The notes: a model not told the origin generated them from the sequence alone. A DNA stretch of 64,000 nucleotides from Hermodice carunculata (GCA_964020975.1 OZ026627.1:36512533-36576532), one strand, 5' to 3'; counted from the stretch's first letter, positions 46,189 through 58,390 are shown. Numbers and translations: made by a program.

Positions 46189-47795
46189 ATCAATGGAGAG
46201 CAGATAGCCGTGGATAAAGATACCAGGGTTCAGCATTTGTGTGTGTGACACGGGGTTAATTTAAAAACTAATAACCTCCCAAATTTCTAAAATGAAGATG
46301 TCCAATGAGAAAACTGGGTGCCTTAAACATATACTGACTTCTCAGATTATATAATCATTTAAACACATAACACACGCGCTACTTTAAAAACACCTGATCT
46401 TACACCCTCTTCCTATCTACCAGAGAAGCTGTGAAGCTTCCAGTCATGGCTTGTACAGGGCATCTCCATAAACCATCAAGGTAATACTGTGTGTTTGTTT
46501 TCTCGCAGTCCTTATCTAAACCTCCAAGGTTCCACAATGTCTGGCTCCGGCACTATTTGTTTATGGAGTAAGGATACATTTTTGATTCTATTTGTTTGCA
46601 GGGAGGGATACAGCTTTGATGTGTTAACTTGTAGAATATGTTGTTGTTGTACAATATGTTGTTGTTCTGCACAAGCAGACCCTTCAGATGTCCCCCCCCC
46701 CCCCACCCCTTTTGTTTTTCGTGTTGTCTACATGATTTATTTACCTTTAGAGTACATTATATACCTTTACATTGTAAACCTGTCAACAAGATGCGCATTG
46801 GTGCTTAAAAATGAATAAAGAAAAATATGCAAGGTATAAATAGTATGGAAATACACGTATATGTAAAACTTAAATTCATCAATTGCAAGACTTTCAGAGT
46901 GTCATGAAGTTACCTCTATACTGAGGATTCCCTGATGGAAACAAGTGTGTGTGTGTGGGGGGGGGGGGAGAGGGGGGAGCTGCTATTTTTTCTTTGAATT
47001 CACTTTAACCAATCTCTATAGCCAGTGGGTATTGACAGGTCAGTCACTTTAATTAAACCCCAAAGGACCTTGATGTTAATGTATCTATCAACATGCAACT
47101 TTCTCCCTTTAAAAACAGTCAGAAATAGATGGTGCAGTGGTTCACAGCTATAAAGCCTTCTATATTTCATTGTAGATATTTTCAGTGTCATTACTTTGCA
47201 CCTTTTTTTTTCTTTTTCTTTTGATATTTGGAAAACTGCAATCAAATCCTGATGAAGTTCTGACAAATTGGCAGAACTATTTCCAGCAGTGAGCAATGAT
47301 TCTTTAAAAAAAGATCAAATACAAGACGTACACCTGAATGCCAGCTTGAAACGTATGATTCCTGCTCTGGTCGGAGATGTGGGGGTGGCGGGAGAGACAT
47401 TTTCGTCCTCCCCCATCAGTTTGTTCTCACCTGATCTGGTAGACTATGCATGTACATGAACATTAATGGAGTAGCTGCTTTTGTGATTGAAGAAACCTTA
47501 CGCGGCTATATCTAGCCAGATTTATGTTACAGTGTCTTGGACCCACCCCACCCCCCACTTCCTTCCTGTATTTCTCAATTTACAAACTCTCTCCATTGCG
47601 ATGCTCTATCAGCCAATCACAACTCTGGTCTGCTGCCTCCTATGTCATCAATGTAATTTTTTTTCTTTTTTCTTTTTTTTTTTTTTTTTGTTTCTTTTGA
47701 GAATGATATAGGTGGTTTAACAAACGTTAACAGCTTGTTTGGTCCTGTCTGTGTACCATGGCAAGACACTGAGTCCTCAAAGGCTTTATAATCAA
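46189..47795. other. Unassigned DNA with competing splice signals
   Basis: At 46422-46480 and 46509-46566 two plus-strand segments each have good acceptor and donor signals, but only 28 bp separates them, too little for an intron. At most one is real. A 98-codon minus frame at 47000-47296 ends YRDWLK and has no clear splice context. Confidence 0.3.
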
Positions 47796-48150
47796 CTAAC
47801 TGGCCATCAGACAGTCCTCGTGTTCCACTTTACAGTACGATGAAAGCTGTTTCAACAGCACAAGGAAGACAGCATTCAGAAGCCAGAAGACCTGACTGGG
47901 ACAAGCTCCAAGCTCTGAGGATACATAGTGCTGAGCAACCAGGAAAGCGCTACTGCACAGGACAACGAGAATTTCAGTCTCAGTCGTGGTAACCAAAAAC
48001 TCAAAGCTCAAGTGTAACATAACCCACTGACTGTCCCAAAGTGTGAATAAAAAATGACTGTGGACAAAGAGTGACCAAAAACAACAAAAAAGTCAATTTC
48101 TGATACTGTATGATCCATCTCAGGCGCCCAGCATCCTGTTTTTTCTCAAT
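47796..48150 (-). CDS. Two phase-compatible candidate exons
   Basis: Minus strand: exon one (48107-48150) follows gagctattgtgttcag, reads IEKKQDAGRLRWII plus two nucleotides, and uses a weak donor (ACA before gtatca). Exon two (47796-47952) follows the strong acceptor ctcgttgtcctgtgcag. It reads SAFLVAQHYVSSELGACPSQ then VFWLLNAVFLVLLKQLSSYC and KVEHEDCLMAS before a stop; a donor at gttagt (47800) just before that stop is an alternative. The leftover CA and T join as His. The hydrophobic stretch could be a helix in a solenoid or a membrane segment. Family unknown. Confidence 0.45.
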
Positions 48151-49003
48151 CTGAACACAATAGCTCAAAAATATTAGAAAGTTATACGTGTGTATGCACA
48201 TGTATGATGATTTACTGGTTGATACAGCTAAAATGGTTAAAGTTAGGTATTTGTTGGATCTCATTTCAATGAAATTTCCAAAGCATGCTGGCCACTGAAA
48301 AAGGGATAATTTGGTAATAGGTGCATGATAATGTGGTGAAATTGTTGTTGCACAGTCTTCCTTGTCTCAAGTGGTAACTGGACTGGTGAGGTTAACATTT
48401 AAAACTAGGTGGCCTAAAGACCTTTATTTGAGACATCCAAGTCTCATATCTGTCAGCATTCTATGGCAAGAAATACAGAGATTTTTTTTTTTTTTTTTTG
48501 TTCCTTGAGGGAAATTTTATTTTTTTACGAGGAATAAATAAGAAAGAAAAACAATTTTTGTGGGGGAGGTTGTCTGAAATTGACCAAATCCGCACCAAAA
48601 AGTCTAAAAAGCCAAGTTAAAAAAAGTGGGAGACTCCTGCTAAATGGGGGAGACTTAACAGATATGCAGTCTCTTCTCCCTTGTTTTCGGACCTTATCCT
48701 GTTTGTATACTAGCATCATCAGGTATAAGATCAAAGCCTGCACTCAAGTGGGTCTAGTTTGTGCATCAACACACTAAAATACTGATCGCAAAAGCTACCG
48801 TCACCTTGATAACCTGAAGGCCAATTGTGTTTTATTACATACATGTACGAATACCAGGATTGTAGGGGCTGCCTTAGGCCCCTTCAGGATGTAGAAGCTC
48901 ATAGGTATTGACGATGGGAAGGTCCGTTTTAATAGAGGCCCACTATGTAAATTGATCTGGAAATACTGCTTCCCTGTTACAACCCTTGCCCAGTTGTATT
49001 AGC
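48151..49003. other. Unassigned DNA
   Basis: At 48560-48660 is a fragment resembling the GTTGCCAACC element type (gggagactcctgctaaatgg). The rest is unassigned. Confidence 0.35.
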
Positions 49004-49233
49004 TTAACCCTTAAAGTGCTAATCACTGCTACAGTCGTTTTCTCATTACTGTTAAACATATAAGGGTTAAAATATTCAAACTCCTCATGAAGATACCTTT
49101 CCTTCAAATACTAGCAAGCCTAGTCGAAAGCAAAGAGTAGTCTTAGTCAACAGCTTTCCTTGGGACACTTTATGCACAAAGTGTCCCAAGGAAAGCTGTT
49201 GACTCAATCTTAAATCAGTACTTTAAGGGTTAA
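49004..49233 (+). mobile_element. TTAA hairpin element, CCCTTAAAGTGC group with perfect hairpin
   Basis: The ends are TTAACCCTTAAAGTGCTAA and cagtactttaagggTTAA. It holds cactgctacagtcgttttct, the box cttcaaatactagcaagcct, and hairpin arms 49145-49171 and 49178-49204 that are perfectly complementary over 27 bp with a 6-nt loop. The inverted relative is at 22682-22917. Confidence 0.85.
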
Positions 49234-49849
49234 ATTAGAAATATATGTTTAAACTTATGCAGAAATAAAACACAGCACGCTCAGATTCATTGAATGATTG
49301 TAACACAATACAAAAAACATCTTTTTCCAAAAAATAAGTAGTGTCATTTGAAATATTGTTGGGTCGGTACACATAAATACACCACTTTTGTTGTAACTAA
49401 ATGTACTGTAATTTTGGTAGTTTTGGAACCTATAGTGTGGCCTTACAAGGCCTGGTTATGACTCATGACTCACTCGGCCAATCAAATACAGTTCTCGTTC
49501 AAGTCATTTGCATATCTCTGTTACACAAGGAGCACTCTGCAAATTGCTGAAATAGACTCTCCTGTTTATGCACTCGCTCTAAAACCAGTCAAGCCTCCAC
49601 CATTTGGTGGAGATTATTACTTTCGGGGTCCACGTTTGTACTTTCAAAAGAAATTTGTAATCAGTAAATTAAAAAGAGCGTACTTCGCCTATGTTTTGAT
49701 GTGTTTTACCATGTGTGGTGATAATCAAAACACCATGAAACTTGAAAAGAAGGTCCACTCAACACTCAACAATCTCAATGGTAAACTGCAGTAGGTCTGG
49801 CAGCTTTCACTGAAAATCACAACAAAATGCACCCTGGAGTCGCCTCACA
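49234..49849. other. Unassigned DNA, 109-codon plus frame
   Basis: The plus frame 49465-49794 is not supported by splice sites or a domain. Just upstream are ccaatca and atttgcat motifs. No histone or snRNA gene follows, so they are taken as chance. Confidence 0.3.
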
Positions 49850-51012
49850 TGATGGTCACAAGTTTACAAATAGATAAGGTCACACATCATATTACAAACT
49901 TTGACCACTGGCCTGATGCATATTTGCTGTAAATTTTGCAGTTCCATCTCAATGTGTTTTGATACCAATGATGTTAGTAATAATAATTACCACTGCTGGC
50001 ACCATGACTCATTATGTAATAAATTTTTGCTCGTATAATGTTCCTGTAATGGTATACGGATGCTTGAAACAAGTTGAGAAGTAATAACCATCACAAAAAA
50101 AAAATCATTTCATGAAATGCATGCCTCCTGTGACCTTGAGAAAGTAGGTTAAGGTCACCCATATTATGCAAGATCAAAGTTCCACATATGATAAAAATTT
50201 GCTGCAGATTTGGCAATGTAGGCCTAACTCTTTCTCAAAAAGTTGAATTTGGTGTCTTTTTCTACAGTATTTAATGACCCTAAAGAAAGAGGTCAAGGTC
50301 ACTCACAATTTAGTTAAATTTGACTACTGACCCAACACATAATTGGTGTAATTTTTGAAGTTTAATCTTATTTTATTATCACAAAAATAAATCTAATGTG
50401 TTTTTCATACCTATGCCAGTAGTTCCAATTAGTCCCACCGGTGGTGCCACCATGACCTCAAACGTAGCGAGAATCTGTAACCTGTAAAATGTCCATGTAA
50501 TGGTACATGGATATATGTCCACAAGTTCAGATCACAAAAAAAAAATCTTATATCGAAATATATTTGCCTCTATGACCTTGAGAAAGCAGGTCAAGGTCAT
50601 CCAAATTATGCAGTATCAACCTTCTATATATGATACACATTTCTGGTATATTAACTGCCATTAGCCTTATACTGAGTTTAGTGTCTTTTACCAAGCCCTT
50701 AATGAGCTTGAAAAATGAGTCAACGTTACTGAAAATTTGATTTTTGGTCTAACACATACTTGGTGTAAATTTTGTAGTTCCGTCTCAATTAATAATTACA
50801 ATAATGAATTTAAGGTGTTCTTGATATCTATGACATTAGTTCCAATAATTACCACCAGTGGCACCACCATGACTCCATATCTCATAGACTTTTGACTGTA
50901 TAATATTCTTCTACTAATATGTAGGTGTCCACAAATTCAGATGCAATGACCAGATGGTCTGACATACAGACAGATGGGTGGATAGATGGACGGATGACTG
51001 GTTCACAGAGCT
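49850..51012. repeat. Tandem array of about three ~420-bp units with GGTCAAGGTCA
   Basis: Boxes gaccttgagaaagtaggt or variants, gttccaataattaccaccag, ggcaccaccatgactcc and tacgg/tacatgg recur near 49990, 50420 and 50836. The array ends in gacatacagacagatgggtg and gatggacgg. It is related to 32020-32830. Confidence 0.65.
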
Positions 51013-51114
51013 AAAAAAAGTATATCCTAATATGTGAGCGAGTGAGCAAGCAAGTGTGTACATGCATGGATGGATGAATATATACATCACATATATAATC
51101 TATTGGTGTATATG

Positions 51115-51296
51115 TATGGTAGAATCTCCAATTCACACCACCTCCATAGAGGCCATGGTTATATTAAATACCAATTTACAGACCAGTTTGCTTTTATCCT
51201 TTATAAAATTATTTTCCCCATTTAAAAGACCAATCTCCTATTAAGACCATATTTTGCAGTCCCCTTAGGTGGTCCTAATTGGGAGATTCCACCATA
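51115..51296. mobile_element. TA-flanked MITE with TATGGTAGAATCTCC ends
   Basis: TATGGTAGAATCTCCAATT at the left is inverse to aattgggagattccaccata at the right. The interior has caccacctccatagaggcca and taagaccatattttgcagtc. It is about 180 bp and related in layout to the GGTCTC MITE type. Confidence 0.7.
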
Positions 51297-51509
51297 CATA
51301 TATATATTTATATCTATATATATATATATATTGTAGTTATTTACATATACATATTTACTATCTATAGGGCCTTCATGTACTTTATGTTCTGTTTAACAAA
51401 CATATTTTAGCAGCCAATATATCCATAACACGGAGTCACAACTTAGTCATGACTCTATTTTCAGGTTTCAATCTCAGTGATCAGAGCAGGGAGGGTGTGT
51501 GTACATTAC

Positions 51510-51625
51510 CTCACGATACCTCGAGTCCTTAGGACACGAGATCTGGCGATCTGGCAGATCCTGAGCGTCTGATACACGGCCACACAAATCTGATACAAGC
51601 CAGAATTGTGGACTTGAGTGCATTC
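51510..51625 (-). CDS. Candidate internal exon, frame unresolved
   Basis: Minus strand: the acceptor ccttggttgtgtgtttacag (ending 51626) and donor CGTGAG followed by gtaatg (51509) enclose 116 nt. Two frames are open. One reads ECTQVHNSGLYQICVAVYQT then LRICQIARSRVLRTRGIV. The other, with two leading nucleotides, reads MHSSPQFWLVSDLCGRVSDA then QDLPDRQISCPKDSRYRE. Splice sites are strong and GC content exceeds the flanks, so an exon is likely even though the frame is open to question. Family not recognised. Confidence 0.5.
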
Positions 51626-54106
51626 CTGTAAACACACAACCAAGGCCAATCATTGACAGATAAACATGGCGATACAATTGTCAAAAAAAAAACTAGATAT
51701 TTAAAAAAAAAAAAAGATAAATTCTGAACTGAGCAAGTGTGAAGTAAATGCTGCCTGAGAGAACACGGCCCATTAATGAGACCTGCAATTACATGTATCT
51801 GGAGATCAACTCCATATTATTCTTTCTTGCAAAGCTTTTAAAATTTACAACAGAAGTATCTATCTTTTGGGACCACTTGAAGGTGAAAACAATTTGGCCA
51901 CACTTGAAGGGTTTTCCCATTTGAGACAGTTGCTATCATGGAAAGGCCACAAAATGTAATCTTTGCACAGAGTCGTTTTCAGGGCCAGAATTTTGCAAAA
52001 TTTTGCGAGAATCTATTTGGATTTTTGTCAATTAATTTTCTTTTTAAAGAAAGACAAGTTTAGGAGAATCTTTACAAGAACGGATTCTCGGATTCTCGCC
52101 GAAATTCTGGCCCTGGTTTTGTGCCCTCTTCGATGAGAGGGACCTAAATAGAGGGATGTTACTGTATACAGCATAGAACTTTTTTTTCCTCACAGATGTG
52201 ACAAGCATTTTTTAACCTTTGACCCACTTGATAGTCCCCATGGTCCTGTCTACTCTAAATTCTACAACTGTATACTCTCCAGTAACTTGAAAACTGACCA
52301 GATTCCTACAGACATGGAAATTCACTTGCATGTAGAACACTATTTCGATGATCTGTTTATTCTTTCGCACAAGTGTTTGGTCACTGATGTCTTATCAGAT
52401 ATAGTTAATGCATTCCGTTCTATTTTTGCTCTTTTTTCGGACCTTAGATTGTGTCCGATTGAAAGATAAATCTTCAAGCTTGCACCTCACAGCCTCCAAA
52501 CAAGTTTGGAGTCTAAACAATGTTACCCTATGTCACAGCAAATAAAAATGGTACTCCAAGTATTCAAGCACATCTAAAGCTTCACAGAATCGTGTACAGG
52601 GTTGTCAGAGAAATCTGAACCAGAGTTATTTTGTGTATTTTCTTCATTTGTAACTGATCTTTCGAAAACAGTGATTCTGAAGTTACATTCTGATATGTGA
52701 AACAAGGAGGGGGAATAAGACAAACCATAAAAATACACATTAATGAACATACCTCCCACGCCCCCTGGTGTCATACCCAGCAGTTTGCCAGCTTCATCAA
52801 TTCTCGTTAATTCATCAATTCTTATGCATAACTAATGAGTGGTATTTGAACAAATCCCATCCTGCTCTTTAAAACACACAGAGCAACAAATTTTATGGTA
52901 GGATAAGCAATATAATGCATGATGTAGTCATTAAATAGGTCAGGATAATATGTATGTGTCATAGTGACCTAGAAATATGATTACAAGTCCATTTTAGTGT
53001 CATGACATTCCCGAGAATTCGATTTTACTAAAATCAAGTCAACTTTATTTTATGCTGAGGGAAAATAAATTTTCTTTTAAGCAGGTCACAATGTTACAAA
53101 AGCAGTCAAGAACATTTTAAAAATGTCAGGCACTCATAATGACAATGGCCTTGCAGATTAAGAATTCATAAAATCAGTTGAAAATACATCTTATACCTGA
53201 TAGCTATTTGACTTTGACCTTCAATACCTCGGGCTAGGGACTTATATTACCATAAAAATCTCACTCTCAGTTCATATTTACTCTATGAAAAACCTGTGAG
53301 CCAAATCTAAACAAAATTTGTCCAGGTATTTTTAAACTATATCATGGTAACTAACATTGACCAGAGAGAATGACAGGCGGACAGAACGCTGGATGGACAG
53401 GAGGTAGACAGTGTCAAAATATTTAATGCCTCCCGAACCTTTTTAAATGCACCAAGTGTCAAAATTATACATTTTAATGCACAAAAATGACTCCATGGCA
53501 GCATTGAAACTCACTACACTTGATTACTGGGTAGCGTAATGTGACACATGGATACTGATGGGGTGTAGCCTTTAGAGATTACTCTCGTGGCACTTATTTG
53601 GTGGCAAATTCAGTTTCTGTGTGTAGAAAAGAAAGAACTTCTGTCCAAAATAATGGCCTGCAATTGACCTGCAAAGTTAAACCTTAACCGCATTATCCCT
53701 TTTAACTGCCCCTGCCTTCATAAGCCCCCTTCCTCCCTTCTCTTGCACAAAAGTTCTGAAATATTGGAAAATGCCATATATTTTATGACGATATACCAAT
53801 TCATACAGCTAAAGTGTTCCAAACTTAGGTCTACCATCAATTAAATTTCTTCAGCACCCAGGGTGCTTGAAAGTGATAATACGGTATCTCCATTTTACAG
53901 GTCAGTCGAAAACATGACTGTATGTACAATGAGCTCTGTCTTCAAAGACCGCCCCCAGGGATTACCAAATTGTGGTCTCTAAATTAAAGGAAGTATGAAT
54001 AATCTGTAAAGTACCAGCACAGTGTCTTGAAAGGTGGTCTTTCAAGGCAGGTGGTCTCTCATTGGAGTGGTCAGATTAACACCGGTTCAAGGAAAGCATG
54101 CACATG
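51626..54106. other. Unassigned DNA with element relics
   Basis: A weak minus segment ending before gtatgt at 52752 (GKLLGMTPGGVGG) is possible but lacks a good acceptor. At 53205-53420, gactttgaccttcaatacct and gacaggcggacagaacgctg mark a decayed tandem-unit element. At 53940-54080 are GGTCTC MITE remnants (gtggtctttcaaggcaggtg). Confidence 0.35.
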
Positions 54107-54791
54107 TACAGTCAGCCCTCTTTATGACATTCGTTACAACGGAAAATTCAGGTTCCAGCGACAAAAACGTTGGAACATATCTGCATAATGCTAATTTGAT
54201 CCAATACACCGGAATTTTCAACTAACAACTCAGACAGTCAATCCAAGCAACAAAAGTTCATTTTCTCTGCATTTATTATTCTTTATACCAACAAAGCCAA
54301 AAGTGACACGTGCACAATTAGGCATCAATTAGCATAACATTCCGAACTTTTAAACTTTTAGACCTTTTAGGCTACATGCTGGATATTTTTGTCTTTTAGA
54401 TGGATTGTATATGGACTATTTGGACTACAGTAGTACCTGCTCTTAAGACCACCTCTCATGAGAGACTGCATTAGTTTTTAAGGCTGCCCTTTCAAGACAT
54501 GAGAGTCCCATTTCTTTGTTAATTTACCTGCAATCTAAGACCACCTGCCATATGTGACCATTTTTGGCTGGTACTAGCTGCGGTCTTAAATATCAGGTAC
54601 TACTGTATATGCTTATTCTAAACATATATGGAAAGTACAGATAATAAAGCAATGGTATGTACACTGACTTATGCTTCATTTTTTTTTTTTTTTTTTCTTT
54701 TTTGAATGTCTAGATTGTTACAACGACAAATTCGTTATAGCGACAAAATTAGCTGGCACCAGCATGGTCGTTGTAACGAAGGTTGACTGTA
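54107..54791. mobile_element. TA-flanked element with CAGTCAACCCTCGTTATAAC-like ends
   Basis: TACAGTCAGCCCTCTTTATG then acattcgttacaacgg at the left is inverse to gtcgttgtaacgaaggttga, ctgta at the right. TA occurs at both edges. These termini are typical of mariner/pogo-derived non-autonomous elements. A second MITE (54426-54608) is inserted. No transposase frame. Confidence 0.7.
54426..54608. mobile_element. GGTCTC-type MITE nested in 54107-54791
   Basis: TACAGTAGTACCTGCTCTTA and agacc are inverse to gcggtcttaaatatcaggta, ctactgta. The interior has aagaccacctgccatatgtg. It lies wholly within the larger TA-flanked element and is therefore the younger insertion. Confidence 0.75.
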
Positions 54792-56291
54792 TATACTTTC
54801 CATGTGTACACAACTATGTTCAGATGTCACTTTAGTTGACTACAAAATCAACTTGTATACCACAAGCTGTTTATAATGCTTGGACTTTACCCACATTATT
54901 TTCCCAGTTTTCTGCTATGTTCAAACCGACGTCCTCTTTCCATGCTTTGATCTCACAGAGAATACACAAATATATTACACAGCACCCCAACAATTACCCA
55001 CAGGTGAGTCACTGTTTACAGGTAAGTACATCTACAACAGGTGAGGAGTTCTAAAAATATTTTCACAGACAGCTTTCAAATGAGACCCGGCCTTTCAACT
55101 TTTATGTCCTCTGGAGCCTGTGGAAGCCTCCAGAAACTGTCCAGGTTGAGTCTGCTACAGTTACGACTTGCCAGGCCGGGCGATCATACAAAGAGGTGCC
55201 AAAACATGTACACCTGCTGATTTTTTTTTTCTATTTAATTTTCCATAAGTAAATTACAGACTGGGCTTACATAGACACAAACAAAAACATCTCTTGCCAA
55301 GATCAAATTATTTTGAAATTTTCATCAAACCATGAGCCCCTCCTTCCCTGGTGAATCCTATTCTCCCGATATGGGCAGGTCTCCAATGCATATAAAAATA
55401 ACTCCAATATTACAGATCATCTGTCATTTATCTGACAGAGCTGACCACAGTTACTGAATGGAGTGCCCACTGTTTCCACAAATTTTCACTCTTCCTCATC
55501 CTCCTCTGAAATGAGACCTTCTAAAATGAATAAATTATTGTCATTCCTCACGAAATATGTTTGCATCTTTCCTTTTTCCACAATCACTGTTTGTGAACAA
55601 ATACCTCAGCATAAGGTTCAACTCATCACTTTGTGTCTGTCATCCATACATCTACATGTGAGCCTAGTACAGGCCTGGTTGGCAATTCTGATTCTTCCAG
55701 AACTACTCAGAATCTTTGCTGTGATAGGGGAGATTTTAACAGCAGAGAAGTTAAGCTGTCATGGAGAAGATTTTGCATTTTTCCATGAACAGAACAGAAA
55801 TGCACACAAATTTTATATTGTCCGATATCCCTAGGGCAGCTTTTTCTGCTGAAAAAGCCAGTTGGCTGGAAAAAAAAATAAGGGAACTTGCGCCAAATGA
55901 GGGAGACCTACTTGATTGGTCCTTGTATGTACATAACTGGGCAAATTTGTTGGATTAATGCACTCAAACCCACAAAAATGTTCTTGATGCTTGACTCTGT
56001 CAATTGGAGGTACTTGTACATGTATAGTCAAACCTGTCCATGTCATGACATCTCCTTAAAGACATCCCTTCGTCTTTGCCATTTTAAGCAATTTATAATT
56101 TAAAATAACTTTATGAATATATTCTTTCATCTCTACATGTGCTAATGACATTTTTTCTTTTATATATACTTTAGTCTTTACATACATGCTTGCATGCATA
56201 CATATATGTATATCTCTGCATACCCTACCTTCTGTAATTTGTGTACAAATTTTTAAATTTCAACAATGCAAGTACACATTACAAACCCTAC
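54792..56291. other. Unassigned DNA, 123-codon plus frame
   Basis: The plus frame 55463-55834 has a Ser-rich start and hydrophobic middle (AWLAILILPELLRIFAVIG). More than one frame is open and no splice model is convincing, so it is not called. A fragment of the MITE type lies at 56027-56050. Confidence 0.3.
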
Positions 56292-56361
56292 CCTGTCCTA
56301 GCATGGCTTCCTTCAGATAGAACTTTTTGTTCTTTTTCTTCAGGTTCCATAAGTGAACTTC
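56292..56361 (-). CDS. Candidate internal exon, frame unresolved
   Basis: Minus strand: the strong acceptor ccttttcttttttctttag and donor CAGG followed by gtaggg (56291) enclose 70 nt. One frame reads EVHLWNLKKKNKKFYLKEAM then LGQ. The other, phase-compatible with 57298-57354, reads SSLMEPEEKEQKVLSEGSHA. Both are open, so the coding frame cannot be chosen from sequence alone. Confidence 0.4.
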
Positions 56362-57297
56362 CTAAAGAAAAAAGAAAAGGTGTACAGAATTATTTATTAT
56401 GAATGTACATGTATATAATTAGACATAGCCTATCATCAGCCTGCTGTAAACTGAACTACAGTGCCCTCTAGAGGCAGTAGTTGCATTTAGCAGACATCTA
56501 CTTTTGCATAAATTTTCTGTGCTATGCCTGTATACTTCTGGCAGCTTCTGCAAAGGCTGAACAGCCAGTGGTATCCAACTGACTGACTGACTTCATGTCA
56601 ATTTTGTTTCACACAACTTATGAGACTGACCATGTCACATATTCAAATGGTTACTGCCCAAATCGCAAGTAAAAAGTTCTTTCCTTTCAGTTGAAACTTC
56701 ATGACTGTATTTATGAAAACACCTCCTTGGACCCTGGCTACAGGAGTGCATGTAATGATGTGACTGTACTAGTAGGAGTTGGACTTGGAGTCACCAGGGT
56801 CCAGCAGGCATTGGAATGTTACAAACTGAATTAATAATTGCAGGTCTTTCGAGTCCCCAGCCTTGCCTATAGTAATGCCATGCAGTCTTTAACTGTTTGA
56901 TGCAGGGGTCCCCAATTGTTGGACAGTAAAGCACCTGGTTGTGTTCATTGCCAAACTGAAAATTAAATTACCTTTTAATACTTATGTTGCTTGGCAGTAC
57001 CACTGAAAAGATCAAAAACTGTGGATTGTTGCCGTAAGTTCCTTGTCAAATCACATTCTTTGGATTGGGAAAGCGCACACATTTTACAATCTTAGATGAT
57101 AGAGAAAATCCTGCCATGAGCAGAAAGTTTGGTATTCCCAAATGGGAAGGTAATTTGGCTCCACGTTATTTTTGTTTACCTTCCAATTCTAGCTGGAAAT
57201 TATACTCCAGACCTTTGAGAACCTCTGTATTTTAATACACATATATTTACAACTTTATTTTGTAAACTGCACTGCATGGGCGTTAAATAACACTTAC

Positions 57298-57354
57298 CGA
57301 CTATAGATAGGCCTAGGCCTGATAGGTATTTTCTATCTAAAAGCTGTATTGTGT
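57298..57354 (-). CDS. Candidate exon with a PDZ-like GLGLSIVG loop
   Basis: Minus strand: the acceptor gaaatttgcatatttttag and the consensus donor GTCG followed by gtaagt (57297) enclose 57 nt. Only one frame is open: two leading nucleotides, TIQLLDRKYLSGLGLSIV and one trailing. The string after a beta-strand-like TIQLL resembles the GLGF carboxylate-binding loop at the start of PDZ domains. The next candidate exon does not continue a PDZ fold in either frame. The codons for GLGL lie in an aggcctaggcct palindrome, so the resemblance may be chance. Confidence 0.3.
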
Positions 57355-57528
57355 CTAAAAATATGCAAATTTCAAAAGTGGTCAACTTATCTTCGATCCC
57401 ACATCAGTCTCTCTGTACTTATGCAACTAATACTTTTTTTTTTTTTTTTTTACATATCTTGTCAATGTCAATTAATGGCAAAAATTATCGTTGATTTTCG
57501 AGAATTGGGCACAGCTGTACTTTTTATG

Positions 57529-57600
57529 TTTGGGACGAGTATGACTCGAACTTGCAACCTTTGGCACCAGTCGACAAGCTGAAATGGGTAACGCACATAT
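57529..57600 (-). repeat. tRNA-like SINE fragment
   Basis: On the minus strand, ggttgcaagttcgagtcata resembles a tRNA T-arm/box B (GGTTCGANTCC-like). A second copy is at about 59370-59402 (gcgactcgaacttgcaacct on plus). The two flank the cassettes at 57771-59270. I cannot fold a complete tRNA, so a tRNA-derived SINE fragment is the best reading. Confidence 0.35.
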
Positions 57601-57770
57601 CCAATCAACAAAATCCTGATTCTTGTAAAAAAAAAAAACAACAATGGTTCAATGGCGGTAGTTCAGTGCGAGTGCCGTATCAACACGGTTATGCAGTATA
57701 TGCACTCAGTTGGCATTTATTTCAAGAATCGGGGACTTAAATCCACCAGCAGTAAGAAACTAGGAAAGAC

Positions 57771-58342
57771 GATTTGCTCCATAGCAAATCAGTGTGTGTG
57801 TCTTCAAAGCATATTGGTATGATAATGTACAACTATTCCATAACACAGAAGTAGAAGTTTGAATGGCATCTCTATCTATTATAGCTTTGAAGTTATTCAA
57901 GATTTAAAATTTCTAATGGTGCTATTTTTTTAATTGCTACAACTTTTATTTTAAATTCATTAGGTGTGCAATGGTCAACAACCCCCAAGCAGAAGTTGGA
58001 ATGACATCTCTATCTATTATAGTGTTGAAGATATTCAAGATTGAAAATTTTGAATACTGCTAATTAGCATAACTTAAATTGCTACAACTTTTGTTTTCGA
58101 TTCATTGGATGCGCAATGATCAACAACCCCCTAGTAGAAGTTGAAATGACATCGCTATCTATTATACTTTTGAAGATATTAAAGACTTAAAATTTCAAAT
58201 GCCCCTAATTTGCATAATTTTAAAGATCTTCATTCATCTGTATAAAACGGTCAAAGTTCTTGTATGGAGGTACAATCATGCCAAGTTTGGAGTTTCTATG
58301 TGCAATAGTGTTCGAGAAAGGTGTCGATAAAATTTGCCAGTA

Positions 58343-58390
<48 letters not shown>

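Noticed and set aside
46422-46566. Two plus-strand exons with strong splice signals
   Set aside because: They are separated by 28 bp, too short for an intron; at most one could be real and there is no further support.
49478-49530. CCAAT and ATTTGCAT motifs suggesting a histone or snRNA promoter
   Set aside because: No histone frame or snRNA sequence follows; both motifs are short.
52287-52469. 60-codon plus frame with a balanced composition
   Set aside because: No splice sites or domain; single isolated frame.
57529-57600. A functional tRNA gene
   Set aside because: Only a T-arm-like segment is recognisable; acceptor and anticodon stems do not pair convincingly.
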